A stretch of 42,028 nucleotides of DNA, taken from Bacteroidales bacterium (GTDB lineage: Bacteria; Bacteroidota; Bacteroidia; Bacteroidales; UBA932). The DNA lies in NCBI GenBank assembly GCA_029098505.1, contig JAQXOE010000061.1:1-42028 (forward strand), read 5' to 3'. The notes under the pieces were generated by a model. That model saw nothing but the letters and a program-made list of their open reading frames with translations, was not told where the DNA came from and searched no databases. Below are positions 25,496 through 34,369 of this stretch, in pieces (position 1 is the first letter of the stretch; each line of letters begins with the position of its first letter). The position numbers and the translations under genes are program-made.

Positions 25496-26428
25496 ATGAA
25501 AAAAGTAATTCTCTCTTTGATCGCGCTCGTTCTCACAGCAGGCTTCGTATCTGCACAGGATTTGGAAAAGGCTACCGAGATCGCACAGAGCGCAAGCGAA
25601 GCACTTGACAACAAAGATTATGCTACTGCTCTCACAGGCTTCAAGGAAGCTCTCGTCGAGGCTCAGGCTTGCGGTGAGGAAGGCGCAGAACTCATAGCTA
25701 CCTGCAAGGGTGTCATTCCTGCAATTGTTCTCAATATCGCCAAAGGAGAAATCAGGGACGCTAAGTACGATGAGGGTATCGCTACTCTCGCAGAGGCCAT
25801 CAAGGTCGCAGTGGAGTATGAGGCCCTTGACGTTGAGGATGAAGCAAAGACCCTCGTTTCACAGGCCAAGAAAGCCAAGGCAGGCGCTCTTTACAAGGCT
25901 AAGGATTTCGCTGGTGCAGTAGCTGCCTTCAAGGACGTGCTCGCAGAAAACCCTGAGGACGGTACCTCAGCTCTCCAGCTCGCAATGTCACTCAACCAGA
26001 CCGGCGACAAGGAAGGCGCTATCGCAGCTTTCGAGCAGGCAAGAGCCAACGGTCAGGAGGCCAATGCAGTAAAGCAGCTCGCAAACATTTTCCTGAAGGA
26101 CGCTCAGGCTCTCCTCAAGGAGAAGAAATTCAAGGACGCTATCGCAGCTTGCCAGAAGTCAAACGAGTATGTTGAGAGCGCAAACGCTTACAAGCTTGCA
26201 GCTTCAGCAGCTTCTCAGCTCAAGGACAACAAGTCAGCTATCGAGTTCTACGAGAAGTACCTCGGCATCTCTCCTGACGCAAAGGATGCAGCAGCCATCA
26301 ACTTCACTCTCGGTGCTCTCTACCAGCAGCTTGGCAACAAGGAAAAGGCTAAGGAGTTCTACACCAAGGTTGAAAACGACGCTGCTTACGGCGCACAGGC
26401 CAAGCAGCAGCTCAACGTCCTCAAGTAA
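25496..26428 (+). CDS. Secreted tetratricopeptide-repeat protein
   Basis: A 310-residue protein with a clear signal peptide (MKKVILSLIALVLTAGFVSA, cut before QDLEKA). The rest is alpha-helical repeats rich in Ala and Lys. TPR-like units are seen at ALDNKDYATALTGFKEALVE, LYKAKDFAGAVAAFKDVLAE, LNQTGDKEGAIAAFEQARAN and YQQLGNKEKAKEFYTKV. It is probably a periplasmic scaffold; no enzymatic motif is present. The start is ATG 25496; the longer frame from 25385 lies upstream of the promoter. The codons are strongly biased toward a small set (GCT, AAG, CTC), as in well-expressed genes. The stop overlaps the next start (TAATG). Confidence 0.87.
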   Translation: MKKVILSLIALVLTAGFVSAQDLEKATEIAQSASEALDNKDYATALTGFKEALVEAQACGEEGAELIATCKGVIPAIVLNIAKGEIRDAKYDEGIATLAEAIKVAVEYEALDVEDEAKTLVSQAKKAKAGALYKAKDFAGAVAAFKDVLAENPEDGTSALQLAMSLNQTGDKEGAIAAFEQARANGQEANAVKQLANIFLKDAQALLKEKKFKDAIAACQKSNEYVESANAYKLAASAASQLKDNKSAIEFYEKYLGISPDAKDAAAINFTLGALYQQLGNKEKAKEFYTKVENDAAYGAQAKQQLNVLK

Positions 26429-28278
26429 TGGAATATCTTGAACTTCTCGCCCCGGCGAGAAACGCTAACATCGGCATCGCGGCCATTGACTGCGGTGCCG
26501 ATGCCGTATATATGGCTGGAGAGGAGTTCGGTGCCAGAAAGGACGCCGGCAATACTATGGCGGACATCGCCAGGGTATGCGAGCACGCCCACCGCTTCGG
26601 CGCCAGAGTATTCCTTACCGTCAATACCATCATTTATGACAATGAGCTTGACCGCGTCCACCGTCTGATGCTCGATGCCCAGGAAGCGGGTGTGGATGCC
26701 TTCATAGTCCAGGACCTCGCGCTCACCGGCTGGGATGACATCAAAGTCCCTCTACACGCCTCCACCCAGTGCGCCATCAGGGACAGCGCCAAGGCACTTT
26801 TCTACAAGAGCCTGGGATTCAGCAGATTGGTGCTCGAGAGAGAGAGCAGCCTGGAGGACGTGAGAAAGATCAAGGAGGCCAGCGGCTGCGAATTGGAGTA
26901 TTTCGTACACGGGGCCCTCTGTGTCTGCTATAGCGGGCAATGTTATCTCTCCGAAAGAATCACGGGGCGCAGCGCCAACAGAGGAGCCTGCATCCAGGCC
27001 TGCCGCTCATTATACGACCTCGTGGACGGTGACGGGAAAACACTGCAGCGTAACAAGGCCCTCCTCTCCCTGAAGGACTACCGCCTGATTTCGAGACTCG
27101 GTGACCTCGCTGAAGCGGGAGTCGTGAGCTTCAAGATTGAAGGACGCCTGAAGAATGCATCCTATGTCAAGAATGTCGTTCGCGAGTATTCGGAAGCATT
27201 GGACGAACTGATACGCCTCCACCCCGACAAATACGCGAGAGCCTCTTTCGGTCGAAGCAGCGGAGGTTTCATTCCTGCCAGCGACAAGACCTTCAACCGG
27301 GGCTATACCGAGCTCTGGCTCGATGGCAAGCGGGGGCAATGGTCGTCGATGGACGCCCCGAAGTCAATGGGAGAGTACATAGGAACAGTCGCCAATGTGA
27401 GAAAGCTCGACCGTTCCACCATTGAAATACGCGTAAAGGCAGCCTCGCAGAATCTGGTGCTCAACAATGGTGACGGCTTCGCGTTTTCGGGCAAGAAGGG
27501 TGTAATCGGCTTCAGGGGTGATGTCTGCGAAGGCCTCAACATCAGGTGCAAGGCTGCAGCCGAAGGCATTGCCCCGGGCACAAGGCTTTTCAGGAACATC
27601 AATGCCGCTTTCGAGAAGGAGCTCGAGCGCAATATGCCGAAGCGTGAGATAGGAGTCGAGCTCGAAGTAAACATCTCCGGGAACTTCAAGATTGACATAA
27701 AGGCGAGATCGGAGGACGGCCGCGAGATTCTGAGCAGCTTCAATTGCGATTCCGACAGCGCCGAAAACAGGGAAAGGCAGGAGGCTCTCATACGCGAACA
27801 GCTCTCCAAACGCGCCGGACACTACATATTCAGGCTCAGCTCACTCAATGTCAGCAGCGCAGGCGGGAAACTGCCTCTGCTGAGCGTTTCAATACTCAAC
27901 AGTATGCGCCGTCTGGTCGCGTCCGACATCGATGCATTGCCGTGCAGAAGCATAGCTCTCGCCCGTGGTGAGAAGGACGCAGGAGTGATGCTTCCCGAGC
28001 GCGAACTCAGCTACAAATATAATATTGCCAATGAAAAAGCCCGCGCAATCTGTCTATCGAGAGGGGCTGAGAAGGTCTCGCCGGCATATGAACTGAGTCA
28101 CGAAAGGGATGCTGAGTTGATGCGTACCAAGTATTGCATACGCTACGAGCTGGGAATGTGCCCCGTCCATCAGGCAGCCGGGCCTTGCAAGGAGCTGTTC
28201 CTGGTGAACAACGGACGCAGGCTGGCTCTGCACTTCGATTGCAAAGCCTGCGAAATGACAGTGGTCGAGGATAATTAG
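26428..28278 (+). CDS. U32 family peptidase-like protein (RlhA type)
   Basis: A 616-residue cytoplasmic protein. The first ~300 residues are the U32 domain: LELLAPARNANIGIAAIDCG, the YFVHGALCVCYSGQCYLSE segment and SANRGACIQACRSLY, which supply the four conserved cysteines expected to bind an iron-sulfur cluster. A DUF3656-like region follows (about 370-490) and the C-terminus carries a further cysteine pair (FDCKACEM). E. coli RlhA, which hydroxylates C2501 of 23S rRNA, has this U32 + DUF3656 layout, so an RNA-hydroxylation role is the best guess despite the peptidase name. It starts within the stop of the TPR gene (1-base overlap), suggesting coupled translation. Confidence 0.88.
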   Translation: MEYLELLAPARNANIGIAAIDCGADAVYMAGEEFGARKDAGNTMADIARVCEHAHRFGARVFLTVNTIIYDNELDRVHRLMLDAQEAGVDAFIVQDLALTGWDDIKVPLHASTQCAIRDSAKALFYKSLGFSRLVLERESSLEDVRKIKEASGCELEYFVHGALCVCYSGQCYLSERITGRSANRGACIQACRSLYDLVDGDGKTLQRNKALLSLKDYRLISRLGDLAEAGVVSFKIEGRLKNASYVKNVVREYSEALDELIRLHPDKYARASFGRSSGGFIPASDKTFNRGYTELWLDGKRGQWSSMDAPKSMGEYIGTVANVRKLDRSTIEIRVKAASQNLVLNNGDGFAFSGKKGVIGFRGDVCEGLNIRCKAAAEGIAPGTRLFRNINAAFEKELERNMPKREIGVELEVNISGNFKIDIKARSEDGREILSSFNCDSDSAENRERQEALIREQLSKRAGHYIFRLSSLNVSSAGGKLPLLSVSILNSMRRLVASDIDALPCRSIALARGEKDAGVMLPERELSYKYNIANEKARAICLSRGAEKVSPAYELSHERDAELMRTKYCIRYELGMCPVHQAAGPCKELFLVNNGRRLALHFDCKACEMTVVEDN

Positions 28279-28299
28279 AAAACTGAAAACCAAAGATTT

Positions 28300-28887
28300 A
28301 TGAAAAAGATAATAGCAGTATTGGGAGATGCAGCCGCTGCTCCTGATTCATACAAGTACCGCCTCGCCTTCGAAACAGGCAAGATGCTGGTAGACAACGG
28401 TTTCCGTGTTCAGTGCGGAGGTATGGGAGGAATAATGGAAGCAGTCTGCGCCGGTGCCCACGCCTCAGAGAAGCATCAGGACAGGGACACTATTGGCTTG
28501 ACCCCATCCTTCGACAGGACCAAGGTCAATGACTATGTGGACATTGTGATTCCTACGGGTATGGACATCATCAGGAACGGACTGACCGGCAGCGCGGACG
28601 CCGTCATTGCCATAGGAGGAGGAGCAGGAACGCTGATGGAAATGGCTGCCGCCTGGACAACCTACAGGCTGATTATAGCCTACAATACCGTTCCGGGCTG
28701 GTCTTCGAAACTTGCTGACCAGCGCATCGACGAGCGTATCAGATACAAGGATATTCCTGAAGACAGGGTATATGGAGCAGCGAGTCCCGAAGAAGCTGCC
28801 GAATTGCTGAAGAAGTATCTGGGACTTTATACCCGCCAGTTCGGAGGCATCTCCAGATTTGATCCAAAAAAGAACGAGACCCTTTGA
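28300..28887 (+). CDS. LOG/SLOG-family protein (TIGR00725 type)
   Basis: A 195-residue Rossmann-fold protein related to the lysine decarboxylase-like LOG family. It shows VLGDAAAAP at the N-terminus, GFRVQCGGMGGIMEAVCAGA, and IAIGGGAGTLMEMAAAW, which corresponds to the nucleotide-binding PGGxGTxxE motif with a Gly in place of Pro. The TIGR00725 group binds nucleotides, and its true reaction is not settled. It is the third gene after the U32 gene (21-bp gap). Its last codons overlap the terminator of the convergent asd gene. Confidence 0.85.
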   Translation: MKKIIAVLGDAAAAPDSYKYRLAFETGKMLVDNGFRVQCGGMGGIMEAVCAGAHASEKHQDRDTIGLTPSFDRTKVNDYVDIVIPTGMDIIRNGLTGSADAVIAIGGGAGTLMEMAAAWTTYRLIIAYNTVPGWSSKLADQRIDERIRYKDIPEDRVYGAASPEEAAELLKKYLGLYTRQFGGISRFDPKKNETL

Positions 28888-28896
28888 GGTCCCGTT
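28866..28896 (-). terminator. Intrinsic terminator of asd, overlapping the end of the LOG-like gene
   Basis: On the minus strand AACGGGACC pairs fully with GGTCTCGTT (one G-T wobble), loop TCAAAG, followed by C and six T residues. It lies just past the asd stop. Its DNA also encodes the last seven or so residues of the LOG-like protein. Confidence 0.85.
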
Positions 28897-28901
28897 CTAT
28901 C

Positions 28902-29912
28902 TTACTTTACAACTCCCTGGGAGATAAGGTATTCGGCGATTTGAACAGCATTGAGTGCTGCGCCCTTCTTTATCTGGTCGCTGACGAGCCAGAAGGTGAT
29001 GCCCTTAGGGTCCGAAAGATCCTTTCTGACACGGCCGACGAAGACATCGTCACAACCCTCGTGGAAGAGAGGCATAGGATAGGTCTTTGAAGCCGGGTCA
29101 TCCTCAAGCTGCAGGCCCTTGCCGTTGCGCACGGCTTCCTGGAACTGCTCTACGCTGACAGGCTCCTCGGTTTCAGCCCAAACGGCCTCGCTATGGCAAC
29201 GGAGGCTCGGTACGCGTACGCAAGTAGCGCTTACCTCGCAGTCAGTGTGCATAATCTTCTTGGTCTCATTGTACATCTTCATCTCCTCCTTGGTGTATCC
29301 GTTCTCGGTGAACTGGTCGATCTGAGGGATGAGGTTGAAGGCGAGCTGATAGGCGAACTTATTGACAGTGACCTCCTCTCCGGCAAGTACCTGACGATAC
29401 TGCTCGTAAAGTTCGGCCATTGCCGCTGCACCCGCACCGCTCGCGGCCTGGTAGCTGCTGACACGCACGCGCTTGATGTGGCTGATATTCTCGAGGGCCT
29501 GGAGGGCCACTACCATCATAATGGTGGTGCAGTTAGGATTGGCAATGATGCCTTTCGGGCGCACGAGGGCGTCGGCGGCATTGCACTCAGGTACTACCAG
29601 AGGCACATCCTTGTCCATACGGAAGGCGCTGGAATTGTCAATCATTATCGCTCCGTGCTTAGTGATAGTCTCTGCGAACTCGCGGCTGGTATCGCCGCCG
29701 GCACTGGTAAATGCGATGTCAACTCCCTTGAAATCATCATTATGCTGGAGCAGTTTCACCTCGATTTCCTTCCCGTTGAACATATATTTGCTTCCCGCAC
29801 TGCGCTGGCTTCCGAACAGAAGCAGTTCATCGATAGGGAATTGTCTCTCTGAAAGGACGCGGAGGAACTCCTGACCTACGGCTCCACTGGCGCCGACGAT
29901 AGCTACTTTCAT
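28902..29912 (-). CDS. asd: Aspartate-semialdehyde dehydrogenase
   Basis: Reduces aspartyl phosphate to aspartate semialdehyde with NADPH, the branch point for lysine/diaminopimelate, threonine and methionine. The 336-residue product has normal length. It shows [20 protein letters not shown] (NADP-binding GxxGxxG), the active-site Cys in [25 protein letters not shown], and the late His/Arg region [11 protein letters not shown]. The start at 29912 is the only sensible one. It is monocistronic, with a -7 box 69 bases upstream and a terminator at its end. Confidence 0.96.
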   Translation of the reverse strand: MKVAIVGASGAVGQEFLRVLSERQFPIDELLLFGSQRSAGSKYMFNGKEIEVKLLQHNDDFKGVDIAFTSAGGDTSREFAETITKHGAIMIDNSSAFRMDKDVPLVVPECNAADALVRPKGIIANPNCTTIMMVVALQALENISHIKRVRVSSYQAASGAGAAAMAELYEQYRQVLAGEEVTVNKFAYQLAFNLIPQIDQFTENGYTKEEMKMYNETKKIMHTDCEVSATCVRVPSLRCHSEAVWAETEEPVSVEQFQEAVRNGKGLQLEDDPASKTYPMPLFHEGCDDVFVGRVRKDLSDPKGITFWLVSDQIKKGAALNAVQIAEYLISQGVVK

Positions 29913-29980
29913 ACTTTTTACCTATTAATAAAATAAGACACTTGTCCCGCCCGGTGTGAATTCATACACGGTCGTGGCGC

Positions 29981-29988
29981 CAAATATA
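29981..29988 (-). promoter_or_regulatory. -7 box upstream of asd
   Basis: Minus-strand TATATTTG matches TAnnTTTG, giving a leader of about 60 bases. No convincing -33 element. The leader contains an imperfect palindrome centred on GAATTC near 29958-29970. Confidence 0.5.
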
Positions 29989-30053
29989 AGGCTTTTTATG
30001 GAATAATCCTTACATTGGAAGAAAATATGAATATTCACACAATTTTTCATACT

Positions 30054-30839
30054 ATGAAGAAAAGAATCCTACTCAGCATTGTGCTCCTCCTCCCTCTGTT
30101 TCAGGTACTTGCAGGAGCACAGCAACGCGAGGCAAATCGCCAGAACACAGCTAAAGTATTGACCCCGAACACGGAGCGCGGCATTTATGAAGGGCACAAA
30201 AACTATGGCAAGAGCATAGGCGTCTTCGGCGGCTCATTATCAGTGCTGAAGGAATCCGATGCTGCGAAGCAGATTTGGGCGGACCAGCTGCACTCCACAG
30301 TGACCACCTACGGCGTTGGCGGCGCGGGCTTCTCGAAGCTTCAGGGCTATTCCCTCCAGCAACAGGTGCGTGAGGCCGGGGTACACGACATCTACGTGCT
30401 CTGGGCATCGACCAACGATTTCACCAACAACCGAGAAATCGGCAGCTGGAGCGACTATACGGCCCAGGACAATTTCAACGAAGAGCGCCTCGACACCCAG
30501 TGCGGCGGCATCAATTACTGCATCAGGACCCTGCTCGAGAAGAACCCCGCTGCGGAAATCTATTTCTTCACTTCGTTCAGATTCTTTGTGCGCGAAGCGG
30601 GCTACAATCCTTTCTCCAGCGAGGGCAATGCAACCGGCCACAATTTTTCCGAATATGTGCAGGCGCAGAAGGAATGCTGCAGCCATTTCAGCATCCCTAT
30701 CCTTGACCAGTTCGAGCTTCTCGGAGCCAATGTTTACAATTTCGAACAGTATTATGTAAAGGACAAACTGCATCTTAAAGAAGAGGGATACAGGAAAATC
30801 GGACCAGTTCAAGCAGCTTTTCTCGCTGATGGTAAATAA
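30054..30839 (+). CDS. SGNH/GDSL-type hydrolase, secreted
   Basis: A 261-residue protein with a signal peptide (MKKRILLSIVLLLPLFQVLA). The nucleophile block is IGVFGGSLSV (GGS in place of GDS), the block III-like element is LWASTNDFTNN and the catalytic Asp-x-x-His is in VKDKLHLKEEGYRKI. These fit the SGNH fold, as in esterases that deacetylate glycans or act on lipids. The substrate is unknown. The start is ATG 30054; an in-frame ATG at 30015 would place 13 extra polar residues before the signal. It stands alone before the SusC gene, about 300 bp away, with a possible terminator between. Confidence 0.8.
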   Translation: MKKRILLSIVLLLPLFQVLAGAQQREANRQNTAKVLTPNTERGIYEGHKNYGKSIGVFGGSLSVLKESDAAKQIWADQLHSTVTTYGVGGAGFSKLQGYSLQQQVREAGVHDIYVLWASTNDFTNNREIGSWSDYTAQDNFNEERLDTQCGGINYCIRTLLEKNPAAEIYFFTSFRFFVREAGYNPFSSEGNATGHNFSEYVQAQKECCSHFSIPILDQFELLGANVYNFEQYYVKDKLHLKEEGYRKIGPVQAAFLADGK

Positions 30840-30856
30840 GTTAGCGAAAACATACC

Positions 30857-30885
30857 AAGGCTGGACAAGAGAGTTTTAGCCTTTT
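30857..30885 (+). terminator. Possible terminator after the SGNH gene
   Basis: AAGGCT (30857-30862) pairs with AGCCTT (30878-30883), 15-base loop, followed by TT. A weak U-run makes this tentative. The rest of the 30840-31144 gap is A/T-rich and holds small inverted repeats (CTTAC/GTAAG at 30941-30955) and the SusC promoter, with no gene seen. Confidence 0.4.
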
Positions 30886-31058
30886 GACGGTAAATATTGC
30901 CAGAAAAAAAGCGAAAAAAAATTTTAAAAAATTTATTTAACTTACAATTTGTAAGCAGAGTTTTCCATTTTTAGGGGAATTTCTTACGAGATATAACCAT
31001 TCACTGAAAAAAGTGCTTGAATTTGAAGCATTAAGCCACAATTCATACACTTTTTTCA

Positions 31059-31091
31059 TTTGTTTTTTTAGGTTTTAATCCGTTACTTTAG
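31059..31091 (+). promoter_or_regulatory. Promoter of the SusCD operon
   Basis: TTTG at 31059-31062 and TACTTTAG at 31084-31091 (one mismatch to TAnnTTTG) are 21 bases apart. The resulting leader is about 45-50 bases before the SusC ATG. Confidence 0.6.
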
Positions 31092-31144
31092 CCCCGTACA
31101 AAACAGTTCAATTCAATAATAATCAGATTAAGCTCAGTTTTCTT

Positions 31145-34100
31145 ATGTTAAAGAGAATCGCATTGGCGCTGATTCCACTTCTTGGATTTGCCGTAATGGC
31201 CACAGCGCAGAACAAGCAGATTTCCGGTAAGGTTACTGACGCGAACGGAGATCCTATTCCGGGAGCTTCCGTTCTCATCAAAGGCACTACAACCGGTGTA
31301 GCAACAAATCTGGACGGTACTTATGTTATTAACGCCAGCGCAGCTGATGTGCTTGAGTTCTCATTCTTCGGTATGAAGAACCAGTTCATCGAAATCGGCG
31401 AAAGAAAGGTGATCAACGTCACACTCCAGGACGATCTCCTTCTTCTCGACGAAGTCGTTGTCACTGCACTCGGTATTACCCGTTCCGAGAAGACTCTCGG
31501 ATATTCGGCGACTACCGTGAAGAGCGATGACATCGTATCAGCCCGCACAACTAACCTTGCAAACTCCATTGCCGGAAAGGTTGCCGGCGTGCAGGTTCAG
31601 TCAACATCCACCGACCCTGGTGCTGCCAGCAGCATCATCATCCGAGGCTTCAGTTCCATCAACGGTTCAAACCAGCCTCTCTATGTAGTGGACGGTGTGC
31701 CTGTTGTCAATGTCAATATGAACGCCCAGTCGAAGAGTACCGGTATTTCCGGTATCAGCAACATCTCATCTGAGGATATCGAGAGTATGACAGTGCTCAA
31801 GGGTGCAGCCGCTACCGCACTCTACGGAAGCCGTGCTGCCAACGGTGTCGTAATCGTCACCACCCGTTCAGGTAAGAAGGGCAATGACCGCGATTTCACA
31901 ATTGAGTACAGCGGCGGTGTCCAGCTCAGCCAGGTGGCAATGTTCCCACTGATGCAAAACGCATTCGGACAGGGATGGAACGGTACCCAAACCTATATTG
32001 AGAACGGTTCCTGGGGTCCTGCCCTCGACGGTTCAACCCAGGTTTACGGACCTATCTGGAACAATCAGCAACGTATCCACGAATTCAGTGCGAAGCCTAC
32101 CAACGTTAAGGACTTCTTTGAACTCGGAGTGTCACACAACCATAACCTCGCCATCAGCGGAGCTTCCACCGACAACAAAATGACCTATTATCTCTCATAT
32201 GGTTATACTTCGGACAACGGTGCAATGCCAGGCGACCACGACACCTACAACAGAAACACCATCACTTACAACAGCACCTTCGATGCTGCAAAGTGGCTCA
32301 AGGTTTCTTCAAACATCAGCTTCGCAAGAAACAAGTCCGACGTTGTCGGCTCTTACCAGGGTACTTCAGTGATTGACGGTCTTTACGAGTTCCCTCGTGA
32401 CATTTCAATCGTTGACCTCAAGGACCTCTCTTGTGCATTCAACACTCCTGAGGCTTATCTTACCCCTTACGGCATTACCAACCCTTATTGGGCTATTGCC
32501 AACAACTACAATCACAACGACGCGAAGGAAATCCGCGGAAAGATCCAGCTGGATCTGAAGCCTCTCAAAGACCTCACCCTCACCTACCGTTACGGTTTCG
32601 ACTACCGTGATATGGACAACAAGATGGGTTATCCTGAAATCAACCTTGACGACTCCCTCATCAACGACGACAAGGGATACGCTCCTTCAAACATGAACCA
32701 GAGCGGTTGGGTATATGCTTACTATACAAGAGGATACGAAACCAACCACGACTTCCTCGCTACCTACGACAGAGCTCTCTTCAATGACAAGTTCAACCTC
32801 ACAGCCATCGCAGGTATGAACATCAACGAGCGTTACTCTACCGGTATGACCGGAGAGACCGACCAGCTCACTTTCGAAACAGGTTTCTGGGATCTCAGCA
32901 ACGGTGCCACAAAGACAACCATCGCAGAAAGCCAGAGCCTCCGCCGCTCTGTCGGCGTATTCGCTGACGTGACCCTCGGTTACAATGAGGAAGTGTTCCT
33001 CGATGTCACCGCACGCAACGACTGGTCTTCTACTCTTCCTATCAATGCAAACAGCTTCTTCTACCCTGGTGTCACCCTCAGCTGGCTGTTCTCGAACAGA
33101 CTAAACAGCAATGATGTCCTCACCTTCGGTAAGGTTCGTGCAGCATACGGTATGACCGGTAACGATCCAGGTGTATACCAGACCAGTGTCAATTACACCC
33201 AGGCATCAATCAACGGTTACTACTACAGTGGAATTGCAGAATTCCCGATGCACTCTGTCAACGCGTTCATTGCCAGCGCGTCCAAGGGTTCTGCGACACT
33301 TCGTCCTGAGCTTACCAGAGAGGCTGAGATCGGTGCAAACCTCCAGTTCTTCAACGGACGTATCGGCTTCGACGGTGCATTCTACAACAGAGTGACTTCA
33401 GACCAGATATTCTCGCTTCCTGTGGATCCTGCTACCGGATACACCAGAATGATTACCAACTTCGGTGAGATCAGGAACAGAGGTTATGAGCTCCTCTTCA
33501 ACTTCATCCCTGTACAAACAAGAGATTTCTCCTGGGAGGTTGACGTAAACTTCTCACAGAACTTCAACAAGGTTCTTTCACTTCCTGAAGGCCTCGACGA
33601 AGGCAAGAGCGTCATCAACTCATTCTCTGCAGGAAACGATGCAGTTTACGTATATGCAGAGGAAGGCAAGCCAATGGGAGAATTCTACACCTATCTTCCA
33701 AAGTACACTGAGGACGGCAGGCTCATAGTGGACGGCAACGGTATGCCAGTCATCAGCACCACAGTTCAGGATACAGGAAAGAACTTCCAGAACAAGTGGA
33801 GCGCAGGTATCAACAGCTCTCTCTCTTGGAAGGGATTCACCCTCAGCGCCGTGCTCGATGCACGCTTCGGAGGTTATATGTTCTCACGTACCAAGAACCT
33901 TATGCAGTTCACAGGTAACGGTATCGCTACTATCTATAATATGCGTCGTCCATTCGTGATTCCTAATTCCGTTGTGGAGAAGGATGGACAGTATGTAGAG
34001 AATACTACTCCTATCTATCTGTATGACAGCTCGCTTCAGAACTGGTTCAACGACTACGGTGCAAACGAGTGTGGTGAGTACTATCTCATCGACAGAAGCT

Positions 34101-34351
34101 TCGCAAAGCTCCGCAACGTAAGCCTCAGCTACAGTTTCCCTAAGAAGTGGCTCAGAAAGATGTCATTCTCCGGTCTTTCACTCACTGCATTCTGCAACAA
34201 CGTATACACCTGGACAGCAGCAAGCAATACCTTCATTGACCCGGAGACTACTTCTTACGCAAGCAACGGAGACCTCGCATCACAGTTCGGAGAGCTTTAT
34301 TCAAACCCTTCAAACCGCATCTACGGTCTCAATGTAAGTATCAAATTCTAA
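31145..34351 (+). CDS. SusC/RagA family TonB-linked outer-membrane transporter
   Basis: A 1068-residue outer-membrane beta-barrel that imports substrates captured under the SusD lid, energised by TonB. It has a signal peptide (MLKRIALALIPLLGFAVMATA), then a carboxypeptidase-regulatory-like domain (~25-100, ISGKVTDANGDPIPGASVLI). The LDEVVVTALGITRSEK stretch follows, and the plug domain includes VQVQSTSTDPGAASSIIIRG and the conserved LYVVDGVPV. After VLKGAAATALYGSRAANGVV comes the 22-strand barrel, ending in YGLNVSIKF with a terminal Phe for BAM recognition. It is followed 18 bp later by SusD. No TonB-dependent anti-sigma signalling domain is present, and no ECF sigma genes adjoin. Confidence 0.97.
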   Translation: MLKRIALALIPLLGFAVMATAQNKQISGKVTDANGDPIPGASVLIKGTTTGVATNLDGTYVINASAADVLEFSFFGMKNQFIEIGERKVINVTLQDDLLLLDEVVVTALGITRSEKTLGYSATTVKSDDIVSARTTNLANSIAGKVAGVQVQSTSTDPGAASSIIIRGFSSINGSNQPLYVVDGVPVVNVNMNAQSKSTGISGISNISSEDIESMTVLKGAAATALYGSRAANGVVIVTTRSGKKGNDRDFTIEYSGGVQLSQVAMFPLMQNAFGQGWNGTQTYIENGSWGPALDGSTQVYGPIWNNQQRIHEFSAKPTNVKDFFELGVSHNHNLAISGASTDNKMTYYLSYGYTSDNGAMPGDHDTYNRNTITYNSTFDAAKWLKVSSNISFARNKSDVVGSYQGTSVIDGLYEFPRDISIVDLKDLSCAFNTPEAYLTPYGITNPYWAIANNYNHNDAKEIRGKIQLDLKPLKDLTLTYRYGFDYRDMDNKMGYPEINLDDSLINDDKGYAPSNMNQSGWVYAYYTRGYETNHDFLATYDRALFNDKFNLTAIAGMNINERYSTGMTGETDQLTFETGFWDLSNGATKTTIAESQSLRRSVGVFADVTLGYNEEVFLDVTARNDWSSTLPINANSFFYPGVTLSWLFSNRLNSNDVLTFGKVRAAYGMTGNDPGVYQTSVNYTQASINGYYYSGIAEFPMHSVNAFIASASKGSATLRPELTREAEIGANLQFFNGRIGFDGAFYNRVTSDQIFSLPVDPATGYTRMITNFGEIRNRGYELLFNFIPVQTRDFSWEVDVNFSQNFNKVLSLPEGLDEGKSVINSFSAGNDAVYVYAEEGKPMGEFYTYLPKYTEDGRLIVDGNGMPVISTTVQDTGKNFQNKWSAGINSSLSWKGFTLSAVLDARFGGYMFSRTKNLMQFTGNGIATIYNMRRPFVIPNSVVEKDGQYVENTTPIYLYDSSLQNWFNDYGANECGEYYLIDRSFAKLRNVSLSYSFPKKWLRKMSFSGLSLTAFCNNVYTWTAASNTFIDPETTSYASNGDLASQFGELYSNPSNRIYGLNVSIKF

Positions 34352-34369
34352 TTTAGGAGAACACAGATT

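Noticed and set aside
30941..30955. CTTAC/GTAAG inverted repeat before the SusC gene
   Set aside because: Only five pairs in very AT-rich DNA; likely chance, so noted but not called an operator.
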